Shown: positions 16,761 to 27,767, numbered from the stretch's first letter. The stretch is DNA of 64,000 nt from Janthinobacterium tructae (GCF_006517255.1 NZ_CP041185.1:5580001-5644000); one strand, 5' to 3'. Made by a program: numbers and translations. The notes: generated by a model from the letters alone, not told the origin.

Positions 16761-18116
16761 ATGACCCAGACCAAGCACTACCCTCACCATATCGATTTGC
16801 AGCCGGTGATGCATGCCGAAGGCACGGTGCGTTTGCCCGGCTCGAAAAGCATTTCCAACCGCGTGCTGCTGCTCGCCGCGCTGGCCAGGGGCACGACGAA
16901 AATCATCGACTTGCTCGCCTCCGACGACACCTTCGTCATGCTCACGGCGTTGACGTCGCTGGGCGTCAAATGGACGCAGGATGAATTGACGGGCGATCCG
17001 GCTACTGCCCACCAGGTGCACCACGTGGAAGGCTGCGGCGGCGTCTTCCCGCACCACGCGGCTGACCTGTTCATGGGGAACGCCGGCACGGCGATCCGCC
17101 CGCTGACGGCGGCCCTGGCCGTGATCGGCGGCGACTACACGCTGCACGGCGTGTCGCGCATGCACGAGCGTCCGATCGGCGACCTGGTCGACGCGCTGAA
17201 CGCCGTCGGCACGCAGATCGAATACACGGGCGAGCAGGGTTTCCCGCCGCTGCGCATCCGCCGTGGCCATATCCACGCGCAACGCATCGCCGTGCGCGGC
17301 AATGTGTCGAGCCAGTTCTTGACGGCCCTCTTGATGGTGGCGCCGCTGATGGCGCGCGACCATGCGGTGACCATCGATGTGACGGGCGAGCTGATTTCCA
17401 AGCCATACATTGAAATTACCCTGAACCTGATGCGCCGCTTCGGCGTGACGGTCGAGCATGACGGCTGGCAGTCGTTCACCGTGCAGCCGGGCCAGCACTA
17501 TCAAAGCCCGGGCACGATCCACGTGGAGGGCGACGCGTCGTCGGCCTCGTACTTCCTGGCGGCCGGCGCCATCGGCGGCGGTCCCGTGCGCGTGGAAGGC
17601 GTGGGGCGCGACAGCATCCAGGGCGACGTGCGTTTCGTCGAAGCCTTGCAGCAGATGGGCGCGACCATCACCATGGGCGAGAACTGGATCGAGGCCCGCT
17701 CGAACGGCGTCTTGACGGCCGTCGACATGGATTTTAATCATATTCCCGACGCGGCCATGACGATCGCCGTGGCCGCCCTGTACGCGGACGGCACCTCGAC
17801 CTTGCGCAATATCGCCAGCTGGAGGGTGAAGGAAACGGACCGCCTGACCGCCATGGCGACGGAGTTGCGCAAGCTGGGCGCGGAAGTGGAAGAGGGCGCG
17901 GACTACCTGCGCGTGACGCCACCAGCCTCAATCGCCGCAGCGACCATCGACACGTATGACGACCACCGCATGGCCATGTGCTTCTCGCTCGCCTCGCTCG
18001 ATGGCGCGGCGCGCCGCGGCAACGCCATGCGCATCAACGACCCGAAATGCGTGGCCAAGACCTTCCCCGAGTATTTCGCTGCGTTTGCGGGGATAGCCAA
18101 AGATACCTTGATTTAA
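16761..18116 (+). CDS. aroA: 3-phosphoshikimate 1-carboxyvinyltransferase (EPSP synthase)
   Basis: The 451-residue enzyme transfers enolpyruvate from PEP to shikimate 3-phosphate. The PGSKSISNR motif near residue 27, the [10 protein letters not shown] motif, and DYLRVTPP and YDDHRMAM near the C-terminus are all present. The GNAGTA..RPL motif has the Gly of the glyphosate-sensitive class I enzymes. An AAGGA box precedes the start. cmk follows after 16 bp. Confidence 0.97.
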   Translation: MTQTKHYPHHIDLQPVMHAEGTVRLPGSKSISNRVLLLAALARGTTKIIDLLASDDTFVMLTALTSLGVKWTQDELTGDPATAHQVHHVEGCGGVFPHHAADLFMGNAGTAIRPLTAALAVIGGDYTLHGVSRMHERPIGDLVDALNAVGTQIEYTGEQGFPPLRIRRGHIHAQRIAVRGNVSSQFLTALLMVAPLMARDHAVTIDVTGELISKPYIEITLNLMRRFGVTVEHDGWQSFTVQPGQHYQSPGTIHVEGDASSASYFLAAGAIGGGPVRVEGVGRDSIQGDVRFVEALQQMGATITMGENWIEARSNGVLTAVDMDFNHIPDAAMTIAVAALYADGTSTLRNIASWRVKETDRLTAMATELRKLGAEVEEGADYLRVTPPASIAAATIDTYDDHRMAMCFSLASLDGAARRGNAMRINDPKCVAKTFPEYFAAFAGIAKDTLI

Positions 18117-18132
18117 TTGATTGTTTAATACT

Positions 18133-18801
18133 ATGTCAACCTCCAATATCCCGGTCATCGCCATCGACGGCCCTACCGCTTCCGGCAAGGGCACGGTGGC
18201 GCACCGCGTGGCCGACAAGCTGGGCTTTCATTACCTGGATTCGGGCGCGCTGTACCGCCTGACGGCCTTGAGCGCGCTGCGCCGCGGCACCGACCTGCGC
18301 GACGAGCACGCGCTGGCCAAGCTGGCCGAGCATTTGCCCTGCCATTTCGCGGGTGGCGAGATCCTGCTGGCGCAGGAAAACGTCACCGAGCAGATCCGTG
18401 CCGAAGAAGTGGGCAATACGGCGTCAAAAATTGCCGTTCTGCCAACGGTGCGCCATGCACTGGTGGGCTTGCAGCTGGGTTTTCGCAAGACGCCGGGTCT
18501 GGTGGCCGACGGGCGCGACATGGGCACGGTGATCTTCCCGCATGCCCAATTGAAGGTGTTCCTCACCGCCAGCGTCGAGGCGCGCGCGCAACGGCGCTAC
18601 AAGCAATTGATAGACAAGGGTTTTTCTGCTAAGATGGAAGACCTTCTGATGGATTTGCAGGCGCGGGACGAACGTGATACTCACCGTGCGATTGCGCCGC
18701 TGGTCCCTGCGGAAGGGGCGCATGTCCTCGATACGTCGGAAATGACGGCAGATGTTGCCGTTGAAACCGTGTTGAAATGGTATGCAGCTGCAGCAAAATA
18801 G
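18133..18801 (+). CDS. cmk: Cytidylate kinase
   Basis: The 222-residue kinase phosphorylates CMP and dCMP. Its P-loop is [11 protein letters not shown] at residues 11-21. The NMP-binding YLDSGALYR and [13 protein letters not shown] motifs are present. The open frame extends to a TTG at 18121, but ATG 18133 is the expected start. cmk-rpsA is a widely conserved pair. Confidence 0.96.
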   Translation: MSTSNIPVIAIDGPTASGKGTVAHRVADKLGFHYLDSGALYRLTALSALRRGTDLRDEHALAKLAEHLPCHFAGGEILLAQENVTEQIRAEEVGNTASKIAVLPTVRHALVGLQLGFRKTPGLVADGRDMGTVIFPHAQLKVFLTASVEARAQRRYKQLIDKGFSAKMEDLLMDLQARDERDTHRAIAPLVPAEGAHVLDTSEMTADVAVETVLKWYAAAAK

Positions 18802-18919
18802 CGTGTTGTTGTGCTATGTGGTGCCCGTTGACGGCTCCTGGCCTGTCCGGGTGTGTCAAAAACCTAACCCAGTTTAAGTCGCGTCGTGCGATCTCTGCTG
18901 GATAACCTGTGTGAACCCT

Positions 18920-20632
18920 ATGTCTACTGTTACAACTAACGAATCTACCGGTATGGAAAGTTTTGCTGCGCTCTTCGAGGAATCGTTGTCGCGTCAAGAT
19001 ATGCGCTCCGGCGAAGTTATTTCCGCTGAAGTCGTGCGCCTCGACCACAATTTCGTGATCGTGAACGCTGGCCTCAAATCCGAAGCATTCATCCCTGTCG
19101 AAGAATTCAAGAACGACCACGGCGAACTGGAAGTCAAAGTTGGTGACTTCGTTTCCGTGGCGATCGAATCGCTGGAAAACGGTTTCGGCGATACCATCCT
19201 GTCGCGCGACAAAGCCAAGCGTCTGGCTTCGTGGCTGGCTCTGGAAAAAGCGATGGAATCGGGCGAAATCGTCGTCGGTACCGTCAATGGTAAAGTCAAA
19301 GGCGGTCTGACCGTGTTGACCAACGGCATCCGCGCATTCCTGCCGGGCTCGCTGGTTGATACCCGTCCTGTCAAAGACACCACCCCATTCGAAGGCAAAA
19401 CCCTCGAATTCAAAGTGATCAAGCTCGATCGCAAGCGTAACAACGTGGTTCTGTCCCGCCGCGCCGTCATCGAAGCTTCGATGGGCGAAGAGCGTCAGAA
19501 ACTGATGGAAACGCTGAAAGAAGGCACGGTCGTGACCGGCGTCGTCAAAAATATCACCGACTACGGCGCGTTCGTGGATCTGGGCGGTATCGATGGCTTG
19601 CTGCACATCACCGACCTGGCATGGCGCCGTGTACGTCACCCGTCGGAAGTACTGACGGTTGGCCAGGAAATCACCGCCAAAGTCCTGAAATACGATCAAG
19701 AGAAAAACCGTGTTTCGCTGGGCGTGAAACAACTGGGCGACGATCCTTGGACCGGTCTGTCCCGTCGTTACCCACAAAGCACCCGTCTGTTCGGTAAAGT
19801 AACGAACCTGACCGACTACGGCGCGTTCGTTGAAGTGGAACAGGGTATCGAAGGTCTGGTACACGTTTCCGAAATGGACTGGACGAACAAAAACGTTGCT
19901 CCTAACAAAGTTGTCCAACTGGGCGATGAAGTAGAAGTGATGGTTCTGGAAATCGACGAAGAGCGTCGTCGTATCTCGCTGGGTATGAAACAGTGCAAAG
20001 CCAACCCTTGGGATGACTTTGGCGTTACCCACAAGAAGGGCGATAAAGTCCGCGGCGCGATCAAATCGATCACCGACTTCGGCGTGTTCATCGGCCTGGC
20101 CGGCAACATCGACGGTCTGGTGCATCTGTCCGACCTGTCCTGGACCGAAACCGGCGAAGAAGCCGTGCGTCGCTTCAAGAAAGGTGACGAACTGGAAGCC
20201 ATCGTTCTGGCCATCGACGTTGAGCGCGAGCGCGTTTCCCTGGGCGTCAAGCAACTGGAAGGTGACCCATTCAACAACTTCGCAGCCATGAACGACAAAG
20301 GCTCGCTGGTAACCGGCACCGTTAAATCGGTTGAGCCTAAAGGCGCCGTGATCCAACTGTCCGAAGAAGTTGAAGGCTACCTGCGCGCTTCCGAAATCTC
20401 GCGCGACCGCGTTGAAGATGCTGGTACGCACCTGAAAGTCGGCGATACCGTCGAAGCCATGGTGTTGAACATCGACCGCAAAGCCCGTGGTATCCAACTG
20501 TCGATCAAAGCGAAAGACAACGTGGAAACCCAGGAAGCCATGCAGAAGATGGCAGCTACCGACAACAACGCAGCTTCGGGCACCACCAGCCTGGGCGCCT
20601 TGTTGAAAGCTAAGTTCGATAACAAGAACTAA
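18920..20632 (+). CDS. rpsA: 30S ribosomal protein S1
   Basis: The protein is about 570 residues with six S1 RNA-binding repeats; the later ones show the strong pattern [19 protein letters not shown] and [21 protein letters not shown]1 recruits mRNA to the 30S subunit. Codon use is visibly different from the neighbours, with many GAA, AAA, CGT and GTT codons typical of highly expressed genes. An in-frame GTG at 18911 could add three residues (MNP), but ATG 18920 matches relatives. No good Shine-Dalgarno is visible, as is common for rpsA, which autoregulates its translation. Confidence 0.97.
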   Translation: MSTVTTNESTGMESFAALFEESLSRQDMRSGEVISAEVVRLDHNFVIVNAGLKSEAFIPVEEFKNDHGELEVKVGDFVSVAIESLENGFGDTILSRDKAKRLASWLALEKAMESGEIVVGTVNGKVKGGLTVLTNGIRAFLPGSLVDTRPVKDTTPFEGKTLEFKVIKLDRKRNNVVLSRRAVIEASMGEERQKLMETLKEGTVVTGVVKNITDYGAFVDLGGIDGLLHITDLAWRRVRHPSEVLTVGQEITAKVLKYDQEKNRVSLGVKQLGDDPWTGLSRRYPQSTRLFGKVTNLTDYGAFVEVEQGIEGLVHVSEMDWTNKNVAPNKVVQLGDEVEVMVLEIDEERRRISLGMKQCKANPWDDFGVTHKKGDKVRGAIKSITDFGVFIGLAGNIDGLVHLSDLSWTETGEEAVRRFKKGDELEAIVLAIDVERERVSLGVKQLEGDPFNNFAAMNDKGSLVTGTVKSVEPKGAVIQLSEEVEGYLRASEISRDRVEDAGTHLKVGDTVEAMVLNIDRKARGIQLSIKAKDNVETQEAMQKMAATDNNAASGTTSLGALLKAKFDNKN

Positions 20633-20649
20633 GACTGCGGATACGGCAG

Positions 20650-20955
20650 ATGACAAAGTCCGAGCTGATCAACCGCCTCGCTGAGCGTTATTCTCAGCTG
20701 GTGGCGAAAGATGCGGAGTATGCCGTCAAGACCATTCTCGATGCGATGACCAACGCCCTGGCGACCGGTCAGCGTATCGAGATCCGCGGTTTTGGCAGTT
20801 TTGCCCTGAACAGCAGGCCCCCGCGCATCGGCCGCAACCCGAAATCCGGCGACAAGGTGATGGTTCCCGAAAAACGGGTACCCCACTTCAAACCGGGCAA
20901 ACAGTTGCGCGAGCGCGTGGACGCGATGGTCGGGCAACCGATCATCGAGGATTAA
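20650..20955 (+). CDS. ihfB: Integration host factor subunit beta
   Basis: The 101-residue HU/IHF-family DNA-bending protein has the conserved beta-arm [20 protein letters not shown] at residues 59-78. IHF is a heterodimer with IhfA. It lies 17 bp after rpsA, a conserved order, and is followed by an intrinsic terminator that closes the supercluster. Confidence 0.97.
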   Translation: MTKSELINRLAERYSQLVAKDAEYAVKTILDAMTNALATGQRIEIRGFGSFALNSRPPRIGRNPKSGDKVMVPEKRVPHFKPGKQLRERVDAMVGQPIIED

Positions 20956-20980
20956 TCGTCTGCTGGAAGGCGACATAGAA

Positions 20981-21010
20981 AGCGGCGTCCTCGGATGCCG
21001 CTTTTTTTTG
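20981..21010 (+). terminator. Intrinsic terminator after ihfB
   Basis: AGCGGC and GCCGCT arms at 20981-21002 are followed by eight T. Confidence 0.85.
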
Positions 21011-21029
21011 TTAATATGCTGAGAATACC

Positions 21030-21145
21030 TGACATAAGCTACTGCGCGTCGCGCTTTGCGGCCTGCGATGCTCACCGTACTTCAGTACGGTTGCGCTTCT
21101 CGGCCACAAATCACTGACGCTCGCTACGCTTCTGCCAGGCATTCC
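21030..21145 (+). repeat. Intergenic element of about 115 bp, copy 1
   Basis: The segment starts near CATAAGCTACTGCGC and has a perfect stem ACCGTAC-TTCA-GTACGGT at 21074-21091. It ends near GCTCGCTACG. It is homologous, by eye and with many substitutions, to the reverse complement of 61045-61165. It lies between ihfB and lapA. Confidence 0.55.
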
Positions 21146-21189
21146 GAGGTTGTGCCATACGGCATTTTTTGTACTTTCTGGGCGTATCG

Positions 21190-21492
21190 ATGAAAATCAT
21201 CTCCACCATCGTTGGCTGTGTTCTTTTCGTCCTGTTCTTCAGTTTTGCGCTGAAGAATGCGCAGGTTGTCGACCTGCATGTTTTCCTCAATTATGAAATT
21301 CGCGGCCCCCTGGTCCTGATGCTGCTGGGCTTTTTTGTCGCCGGCGCCAGCCTGGGCGTATTGGCCCTGACGCCGACCGTGTTCCGTCACCGCCGCGAAG
21401 CGAGCAAGCAAAAAACCACCATTGCCGCGCTGCAAACCGTTGGCGTGGCCAGCAATGTCCAGCCGCAACCGGACAGCGTGAGCGCGCAGTAA
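21190..21492 (+). CDS. lapA: LapA domain-containing small membrane protein
   Basis: The 100-residue protein has two hydrophobic segments (about residues 3-22 and 40-62) and a short polar C-terminus, as in LapA (YciS). LapA acts with LapB in control of lipopolysaccharide assembly, at the inner membrane. The ATG at 21190 was chosen over an upstream in-frame start at 21169 because it begins the first membrane segment. lapB follows after 46 bp. Confidence 0.9.
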   Translation: MKIISTIVGCVLFVLFFSFALKNAQVVDLHVFLNYEIRGPLVLMLLGFFVAGASLGVLALTPTVFRHRREASKQKTTIAALQTVGVASNVQPQPDSVSAQ

Positions 21493-21538
21493 GCGGCGCC
21501 GTCGCTCCTATCTCTCTTACTCGAATAAAAACAATCGC

Positions 21539-22714
21539 ATGGATTTTGAACTCTGGTGGCTCTTGGGTATCCCGGTGTTTTTCGCGCTGGGCTGGATTGC
21601 CGCGCGTGTGGACATTCATCAACTGGTGTCCGAATCGCGCAGCCTGCCGCGCAATTACTTCAAGGGCTTGAATTTCCTGCTCAATGAGCAGCATGACAAG
21701 GCCATCGATGCCTTCATCGAAGTCGTCAAGCTGGACCCGGAATCGGCCGATATGCACTTTGCGCTGGGCAACCTGTTCCGCCGCCGCGGCGAGACGGAGC
21801 GCGCCATCCGCGTGCACCAGAATTTGCTGGCGCGCCCGGACTTGCCGCTGGAACAGCAGGGCCATGCCGCCTATGAGCTGGGCATGGATTACCTGAAGGC
21901 AGGCTTGCTGGACCGCGCCGAGGAAACCTTCAACAGCCTGGTCGACACGCAATATGCGGCCCAGGCGCGCCGCGCGCTGCTGGAAATTTACCAGCGCGAA
22001 AAGGAATGGCCGCGTGCCATCGAAGCGGCCGTCGGCTTGCAGGAATCGGGCGCCGGGGCGCGGCAGAAGGAAATCGCCCAGTTCTATTGCGAGCTGGCGC
22101 ATGACGCGCTGGTGCACATGAAACCGGACGACGCCATGCCGCTGCTGGAAAAAGCCCTGCAGACGGACCGCAAGAGCGTGCGCGCCACCATCCTGACGGG
22201 TGACGTGCTGCTGGCGCGCGGCGACACGGAAGGCGCGCTGACGACCTGGCGCCGCGTGGAGCAGCAAAGCGTGCCGCACGTGGCCCTGGTGGCGCAGCGC
22301 CTGATGGATGGCTACACCAAGGTGGGCCGCGCGCAGGAAGGCGTCAACCTGCTGCGCTCCTACCTGGAAGAGGCGTCGTCGATCGACTTGATCGAGGTCG
22401 TCTTCAAGGCCGTCATCGAACTCGACGGCGTGGAAGCGGCGAAGCAGTTGGTCAGCGCCGAGCTGCGCCGCACGCCGACCCTGCTGGGCCTGGATAAACT
22501 GCTGGAAGCGCGCATGATGGATGCGCCGGCCGCCATCTGGTCCGAGCTGTCGATGGTGAAAAACCTCGTGCACGGCTACACGCAGAAGCTGGCCCGCTAC
22601 CAGTGCAGCCACTGCGGCTTCAAGGCCCGCCAGTTCTACTGGCACTGCCCTGGCTGCAATCGCTGGGAAACGTATCCACCGCGTCGCACCGAAGAGCTCA
22701 ACGTCATGAATTAG
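21539..22714 (+). CDS. lapB: Lipopolysaccharide assembly protein B
   Basis: The 391-residue protein has an N-terminal membrane anchor (LWWLLGIPVFFALGWIAA), a string of TPR repeats and a C-terminal rubredoxin-like zinc site with two CxxC pairs (CSHCGF and CPGCNRW). LapB (YciM) presents LpxC to the FtsH protease and so controls LPS synthesis. The start has no strong ribosome-binding site, but the anchor fixes it. Confidence 0.95.
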   Translation: MDFELWWLLGIPVFFALGWIAARVDIHQLVSESRSLPRNYFKGLNFLLNEQHDKAIDAFIEVVKLDPESADMHFALGNLFRRRGETERAIRVHQNLLARPDLPLEQQGHAAYELGMDYLKAGLLDRAEETFNSLVDTQYAAQARRALLEIYQREKEWPRAIEAAVGLQESGAGARQKEIAQFYCELAHDALVHMKPDDAMPLLEKALQTDRKSVRATILTGDVLLARGDTEGALTTWRRVEQQSVPHVALVAQRLMDGYTKVGRAQEGVNLLRSYLEEASSIDLIEVVFKAVIELDGVEAAKQLVSAELRRTPTLLGLDKLLEARMMDAPAAIWSELSMVKNLVHGYTQKLARYQCSHCGFKARQFYWHCPGCNRWETYPPRRTEELNVMN

Positions 22715-22734
22715 TCGTGCCCACCACAGGGTCC

Positions 22735-22790
22735 ATGGCTGCGTTGCAACGCCTCGCCGTACTATTCGTACTGTCTTCGGCGCCGCGCCT
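22735..22790 (+). repeat. Short GC-rich dyad element before ugd
   Basis: CGCCGTACTATTCGTACTG carries a GTAC-TATTC-GTAC inner dyad and resembles the core of the roughly 115-bp intergenic element, but lacks its flanks. It may be a separate repeat family. Confidence 0.3.
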
Positions 22791-22853
22791 TGCCCTGAAC
22801 CCTGTGCTGTGCACTTGCAGGTCAGATAGACATATTACAAATACGGCACAACC

Positions 22854-24221
22854 ATGAAAATCACCATTATCGGCACGGGCTATGTGGGCCTCGTGACGGG
22901 CGCCTGCCTGGCGGAACTGGGCAACGACGTTTTTTGCCTCGACCTGGACGCACAGAAGGTCGCCTTGCTCAACAGCGGCGGCATCCCCATCCACGAACCG
23001 GGCCTGGAAGAAGTCGTGGCGCGCAACCGCGCCGCCGGCCGCATGACCTTTTCCACCGACGTCGAGGCAGCCGCCGCGCACGGCGTGATGCAATTCATCG
23101 CCGTCGGCACGCCGCCCGATGAAGACGGCTCGGCCGACCTGCAATACGTGCTGGCGGCCGCGCGCGGCATCGGCAAGTACATGACGGACTTCAAGGTCAT
23201 CGTCGACAAGTCCACCGTGCCCGTCGGCACGGCCGAAAAAGTGCGCGCCGCCATCCAGGGCGAACTGGACGCGCGCGGCGTGGCCGCCACGTTCTCGGTG
23301 GCGTCGAACCCGGAATTTCTCAAGGAAGGTGCGGCCGTCGAAGACTTCATGCGCCCGGACCGCATCGTCATCGGCTGCGACAGCACGCCGGACGGCGAGC
23401 GCGCGCGCGAATTGCTGAAAAGCCTGTACGCGCCGTTCAACCGCAACCGCGAACGTACCTACTGGATGGACGTGCGCTCGGCCGAATTCACGAAGTATGC
23501 GGCGAACGCCATGCTGGCCACGCGTATTTCCTTCATGAATGAACTGGCGAACCTGGCCGACAAGGTGGGCGTCGATATCGAGGCCGTGCGCCACGGCATC
23601 GGTTCCGACCCGCGCATCGGCCATAGCTTCCTGTACGCAGGTTGCGGCTATGGCGGTTCCTGCTTCCCGAAAGACGTGCAGGCGCTCGAGCGCACGGCGC
23701 GCGGCTATGGGCAGGAGTTGCTGATCCTGCGTGCCGTCGAAGCTGTCAACGACCAGCAGAAGCAGGTGCTGGGGCGCAAAGTGGTCACTCGCTTCGGCGC
23801 AGATCTGACGGGCCGGCATTTCGCCGTCTGGGGACTGGCCTTCAAGCCGAACACGGACGACATGCGCGAAGCGTCGGCCCGCGTGCTGCTGGCGGACTTG
23901 CTGGCGCGCGGCGCCACGGTGGCCGTGTATGACCCGGTGGCCATGCCCGAGGCACGCCGCGTGCTGCAACTGGACTTGACGCCGGAGCAGTTGGCAAGGG
24001 TGCGCTTTGCCGACAGTCCGAAGGATGCGCTGCAGGACGCCGATGCGCTGGTCATCGTGACCGAGTGGAAAGCCTTCCGCAGTCCCGATTTCGAACAGGT
24101 CAAGGCGCGCCTGAAGCAGGCCGTGATCTTTGACGGACGCAACCTGTTCGAGCCGGCCGTCATGGCCGAGAATGGCATCGAATACCACGGGATCGGTCGC
24201 TCGATCCTGACGCGCGCATGA
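22854..24221 (+). CDS. ugd: UDP-glucose 6-dehydrogenase
   Basis: The 455-residue enzyme oxidises UDP-glucose to UDP-glucuronate for envelope polysaccharides or lipid A decoration. The N-terminal NAD site is [20 protein letters not shown]. The catalytic Cys lies in [13 protein letters not shown] near residue 268, and the C-terminal UDP-binding domain is complete. Its TGA overlaps the ATG of the next gene (ATGA at 24218), so the two are translationally coupled. Confidence 0.96.
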   Translation: MKITIIGTGYVGLVTGACLAELGNDVFCLDLDAQKVALLNSGGIPIHEPGLEEVVARNRAAGRMTFSTDVEAAAAHGVMQFIAVGTPPDEDGSADLQYVLAAARGIGKYMTDFKVIVDKSTVPVGTAEKVRAAIQGELDARGVAATFSVASNPEFLKEGAAVEDFMRPDRIVIGCDSTPDGERARELLKSLYAPFNRNRERTYWMDVRSAEFTKYAANAMLATRISFMNELANLADKVGVDIEAVRHGIGSDPRIGHSFLYAGCGYGGSCFPKDVQALERTARGYGQELLILRAVEAVNDQQKQVLGRKVVTRFGADLTGRHFAVWGLAFKPNTDDMREASARVLLADLLARGATVAVYDPVAMPEARRVLQLDLTPEQLARVRFADSPKDALQDADALVIVTEWKAFRSPDFEQVKARLKQAVIFDGRNLFEPAVMAENGIEYHGIGRSILTRA

Positions 24222-25171
24222 GCGCCCAAGAGGTGGTCGCCTTGACGGCGCCGGCCGCGCTGGCCCAGGTGCGCCTGCTGGTGGTGGGCGATGTGATGCT
24301 GGACCGTTACTGGTTCGGCGATGTCAGCCGTATTTCGCCGGAAGCGCCGGTACCCATCGTGCGCATCGAGAAGCGCGAAGAGCGCCTGGGCGGCGCGGCC
24401 AACGTGGCGCGCAACGCCGCAGCGCTGGGAACGAAGACGAGCTTGCTGGGCGTGGTCGGCGACGACGAGGCAGGCAGCCAGGTCGAGCGCCTGCTCGAAG
24501 GCGGCGGCATCCACAGCTATCTGCAGCGCGATGCGGCCATTTCCACCATCATCAAGCTGCGCGTGATCGGCCGCCAGCAGCAAATGCTGCGCATCGACTT
24601 CGAGGATGCGCCCAGCGATACGGTGCTGCGCGACAAGTTGGCGCAGTTTAATGCCCTCTTGCCGCACTACGACGTGGTGGTCATGTCGGACTACGCCAAG
24701 GGCAGCCTGGTGAATGTGGCCGAGATGATCAAGGCCGCCAAGGCCGCCGGCAAGATCGTCATGGTCGACCCGAAAGGGGATGATTTCAGCCGCTATACAG
24801 GAGCGTCAGTGCTCACTCCGAACAAGTCCGAACTGCGCCGCGTGATCGGCAACTGGAATACGGAAGAGCAACTCACGGAACGCGCGCAGCAGATGCGCGC
24901 ACAGCTGGGCCTGGAAGCCTTGCTGCTGACCCGTTCCGAAGAGGGCATGAGCCTGTACACGGCCGATGAGGTGCTGCACATGCCGACCGATGCGCGCGAA
25001 GTATTCGACGTCTCGGGCGCGGGCGATACGGTGATCGCCACCATGGCGGCCATGCTGGGCGCCGGCATGAGCCTGGGCGATGCAGTGCGTACGGCCAACC
25101 GGGCCGGCGGCATCGTCGTCGGCAAGCTGGGCACGGCCACCGTCACCCGCGAAGAGCTGTTCCCGCAGTAA
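24218..25171 (+). CDS. rfaE1: D-glycero-beta-D-manno-heptose-7-phosphate kinase
   Basis: The 317-residue PfkB-family sugar kinase corresponds to the N-terminal half of HldE. It has the two PfkB signatures ([16 protein letters not shown] and [14 protein letters not shown]). It phosphorylates heptose 7-phosphate at C1 in ADP-heptose synthesis for LPS inner core. The adenylyltransferase half is absent, so a separate RfaE2 gene must exist elsewhere. hldD, often next in related genomes, is not here. The start overlaps the ugd stop by 4 bp. Confidence 0.93.
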   Translation: MSAQEVVALTAPAALAQVRLLVVGDVMLDRYWFGDVSRISPEAPVPIVRIEKREERLGGAANVARNAAALGTKTSLLGVVGDDEAGSQVERLLEGGGIHSYLQRDAAISTIIKLRVIGRQQQMLRIDFEDAPSDTVLRDKLAQFNALLPHYDVVVMSDYAKGSLVNVAEMIKAAKAAGKIVMVDPKGDDFSRYTGASVLTPNKSELRRVIGNWNTEEQLTERAQQMRAQLGLEALLLTRSEEGMSLYTADEVLHMPTDAREVFDVSGAGDTVIATMAAMLGAGMSLGDAVRTANRAGGIVVGKLGTATVTREELFPQ

Positions 25172-25194
25172 TCGCCGCCGTATTCCGCATCTCG

Positions 25195-25229
25195 CCTGCG
25201 CCGGTCTGTTTGATCTGGCGCAGGTTTTT
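25195..25229 (+). terminator. Intrinsic terminator after the heptose kinase gene
   Basis: CCTGCGCC at 25195-25202 and GGCGCAGG at 25217-25224 form the stem, followed by TTTTT. Confidence 0.8.
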
Positions 25230-25347
25230 CCCTCCTTCCGCTGTCCCGTCTTGTCAACCGTATCACGCCACAGCCGTTAAAGCCGTTAAGGCGCTGCTCC
25301 TCCCTTGCGTTCGAGTCATCTTGAAACCACACCACGGAGAGATACCC

Positions 25348-25878
25348 ATGTTCAAAAAAATACTGCTGGCCATCGTCACCCTGATCGCGACGATGGGTTT
25401 TGCCTTTGCCCAGGTCGATGTCAACAAGGCGGACCAGGCGGCACTCGACGGCGTCAAGGGCATCGGCCCCGTTACATCGAAAGCCATCCTTGATGAACGC
25501 GCCAAGGGCGGCGCCTTCAAGGATTGGGCCGATTTCGAAAGCCGCGTGAAAGGCATCGGACCGAAAAGTTCCGTGAAACTGTCGGAAGCGGGCTTGCAGG
25601 TGAATGGTCAGGCCAAGTCTGGCGCGCCAGCGGCTCCGGTGGCGAAAGCTGCCCCGGCAAAAAAGGAAGCTGCTGTGAAGGAAGTTGCAGCGAAAGAAGC
25701 CGCACCGAAGCCAGCTGCTGCGACCGACACCGCTGCGGCGCCAGCCAAGACGGCCGCTGAAACGAAAAAAGAAGCTGCTGCTGCCAAGAAAGAAGCGAAG
25801 GCTGCCGCCGCTGCCGCGAAGAAAGAAGCGAAGCTGGCTGCAGCCGAGGCGAAGAAGGCTGAAGCCGAGAAAAAGTAA
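25348..25878 (+). CDS. Exported ComEA-like helix-hairpin-helix protein with Lys/Ala tail
   Basis: The ATG at 25348 follows GGAGAG and starts a signal peptide (cleavage after FAFAQ near residue 22). Residues about 23-90 are two helix-hairpin-helix units of the ComEA type (VDVNKADQAALDGVKGIGPV, then VKGIGPKSSVKLS). Such domains bind double-stranded DNA in the periplasm during transformation. The remaining 90 residues or so are low-complexity Ala/Lys/Glu repeats (KKEA units). They resemble histone-H1-like tails and could add non-specific nucleic acid or cell-wall binding. No other competence gene is near. A terminator follows. Confidence 0.85.
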   Translation: MFKKILLAIVTLIATMGFAFAQVDVNKADQAALDGVKGIGPVTSKAILDERAKGGAFKDWADFESRVKGIGPKSSVKLSEAGLQVNGQAKSGAPAAPVAKAAPAKKEAAVKEVAAKEAAPKPAAATDTAAAPAKTAAETKKEAAAAKKEAKAAAAAAKKEAKLAAAEAKKAEAEKK

Positions 25879-25928
25879 GCGTGTTGCTGTAAAGCGTGTT
25901 GCGTGGTGGTGCCGCGCAGCACGAGAAG

Positions 25929-25966
25929 AAAACCCTGCGTGGTACCGGCCGCGCGGGGTTTTTTTT
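25929..25966 (+). terminator. Intrinsic terminator after the ComEA-like gene
   Basis: AAAACCC-TGCG pairs imperfectly with CGCG-CGGGGTTTT across a GGTACCGG loop, ending in eight T. Confidence 0.65.
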
Positions 25967-25996
25967 ATGCGCCGCCACTTTGCCCTGCCGATGCGC

Positions 25997-27571
25997 CTAC
26001 AGCTGCGACTCGATCGGCAGCCAGCGCATCACGGACACCAGCATGCGGCGCCAGAAGCCTGACTCCGGATCGTGCGTCCACACCTTGGCGGGCTCTTCGG
26101 TGGCGTCGGACCAGCGCAGGGCGCCGTTGTCGAGGAATAAGCGGTAGCTGGTGTCGCCCGACGTCGAGTGCAGGAACAGCGCGCGCATGTCGGCCCCCAG
26201 CGCGGCATCGTGGAACAGCACGCCCATCTCCGTGTTCAGCTGGGCCGAGCGGGGATCGAGGTTGAAGGAGCCGACGAAGCCCCGCTGCCCATCGACCACC
26301 ACGGCCTTGGTATGCAGGCTGGCGCGGCTCGAACCCATCAGGCTGATGCGCTTGCGGTGCAGGGTCTTCAATTCATACAGGTCGACGCCACCGCCGAGCA
26401 GCACTTCGCGGTAGCGCGCATAGCCCGCATGCACGAGGGCCACATCGGTGGCGGCCAGCGAGTTGGTCAGCACACTGACCCTGACGCCGGCGGCGACCTT
26501 GTCGGCCAGGCTCTGCGTCAGCGCCGCGCCGGGCACGAAGTAGGGCGAAGTCAGCAGCGCTTCCTCGCGCGCCTCCGTCAGTAGCGGCAGCAAGCTGTGC
26601 ATGAGCCAGTGCTCGCTGCGCTGCAAACTGGCCACGGGGGCGGCTTTTTCCGGCGGGTCCGACAGCACTTGTACCTGCGCGCTCCAGTGCAGGCGCAGCC
26701 GGCCATCGAGGTGGGCTTGCAGCTGGCCCGCATCGGTCAGCTGCCGCAGGTAGGGCGAGGCGCCCAGTTCACCCGTGAGCGCGTCGAGGCGGGCGCGCAC
26801 AGCCTGCAGTTCCGGCGCCCCCGCGTTCTTGCCGGCGAGCAGGGCGCTGATGGGGATGACGGCGCGGCTGTTCCAGAAGCGGTCGAAAATGTCGCTCGTC
26901 TGCTGTACGGCGGGACCCACCAGCAGCAAGTCGGCATCCTGGAAATTGACTTGCTCGGCGGCATCAAAGTATTCATCGCCGATATTGCGCCCGCCGACCA
27001 GGGCCACCCTGCCGTCGACGATCCAGGCCTTGTTGTGCATGCGCCGGTTCAGGCTGACGGCGCGCAAGGCCATTTCCACGGCGCGCAACCAGATGCCGTC
27101 GCGGTTGCGGCCCGGATTGAAGATGCGCACGTCGATCAGCGGATGGCTGTCGAGCGCGAGGATGGCGGCGTCCTGGCCGCGCGCGTTGATATCGTCAAGC
27201 AACACACGCACGCGCACGCCGCGGTCGGCCGCGCGCAGCAGCTCGCGCACCAGCAGGCGGCCCGTGACGTCGTTATGCCAGATGTAGTACTGCAGGTCGA
27301 TGCTGCGGCCCGCCTCGCGCGCGCTCAGGGCGCGCAGGGCGAACGCTTCCAGATTGTCGTCGATCAGGGCCGTGCCGCTCTGTTCCGGGCGTTGCGCCAG
27401 CTGCGGCGCCAGCACGCGGTCGAGCAGGGTGGCGTCGGCTGCCACGGGCAAGGCCGTTCCCGGCGCCCCCAGCGAACGTTCGGCGAAGCGCCCGTAGCTG
27501 TACAGCGCGGCTATGCTGAGCCCGGCAAACAGGGTGGCCAGCAGCAGCAATTTGACGAGCATGCGGCGCAC
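25997..27571 (-). CDS. Phospholipase D family protein (cardiolipin-synthase-like)
   Basis: The 524-residue protein has an N-terminal membrane segment (LVKLLLLATLFAGLSIAALY). It has two HKD phosphodiesterase motifs: MHNKAWIVDGRVALVGGRN (His 179, Lys 181, Asp 186) and, near residue 405, LHTKAVVVDG followed by GSFNLDPRS. Family members join or hydrolyse phosphatidyl groups. This one could be a cardiolipin synthase ClsC type or a membrane-bound phospholipase. It is divergent from the M28 peptidase gene. Confidence 0.9.
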   Translation of the reverse strand: MRRMLVKLLLLATLFAGLSIAALYSYGRFAERSLGAPGTALPVAADATLLDRVLAPQLAQRPEQSGTALIDDNLEAFALRALSAREAGRSIDLQYYIWHNDVTGRLLVRELLRAADRGVRVRVLLDDINARGQDAAILALDSHPLIDVRIFNPGRNRDGIWLRAVEMALRAVSLNRRMHNKAWIVDGRVALVGGRNIGDEYFDAAEQVNFQDADLLLVGPAVQQTSDIFDRFWNSRAVIPISALLAGKNAGAPELQAVRARLDALTGELGASPYLRQLTDAGQLQAHLDGRLRLHWSAQVQVLSDPPEKAAPVASLQRSEHWLMHSLLPLLTEAREEALLTSPYFVPGAALTQSLADKVAAGVRVSVLTNSLAATDVALVHAGYARYREVLLGGGVDLYELKTLHRKRISLMGSSRASLHTKAVVVDGQRGFVGSFNLDPRSAQLNTEMGVLFHDAALGADMRALFLHSTSGDTSYRLFLDNGALRWSDATEEPAKVWTHDPESGFWRRMLVSVMRWLPIESQL

Positions 27572-27767
27572 CGTCAGCGGACCGCGCGCAGGCTGCGGCG
27601 TGCGGGATGGAGGATGGGCTGGCGCATGCGGATGTCTTTCGTGAGCGGAACGGGAAGTGGCCGATTGTAGCAGTTTCTATAATGCACGATTTTCATCCTG
27701 GAACATCCTTGCCTGCCGTCAAAAATGCGAGAATGGCCAGCTCAATCAATCATCAGGGGATGCAGGC

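Noticed and set aside
18629..20656. 675-residue open frame antisense to rpsA
   Set aside because: It is the reverse shadow of the repetitive S1 domains (rich in Phe, Gln, His), with no start signal and no known domain.
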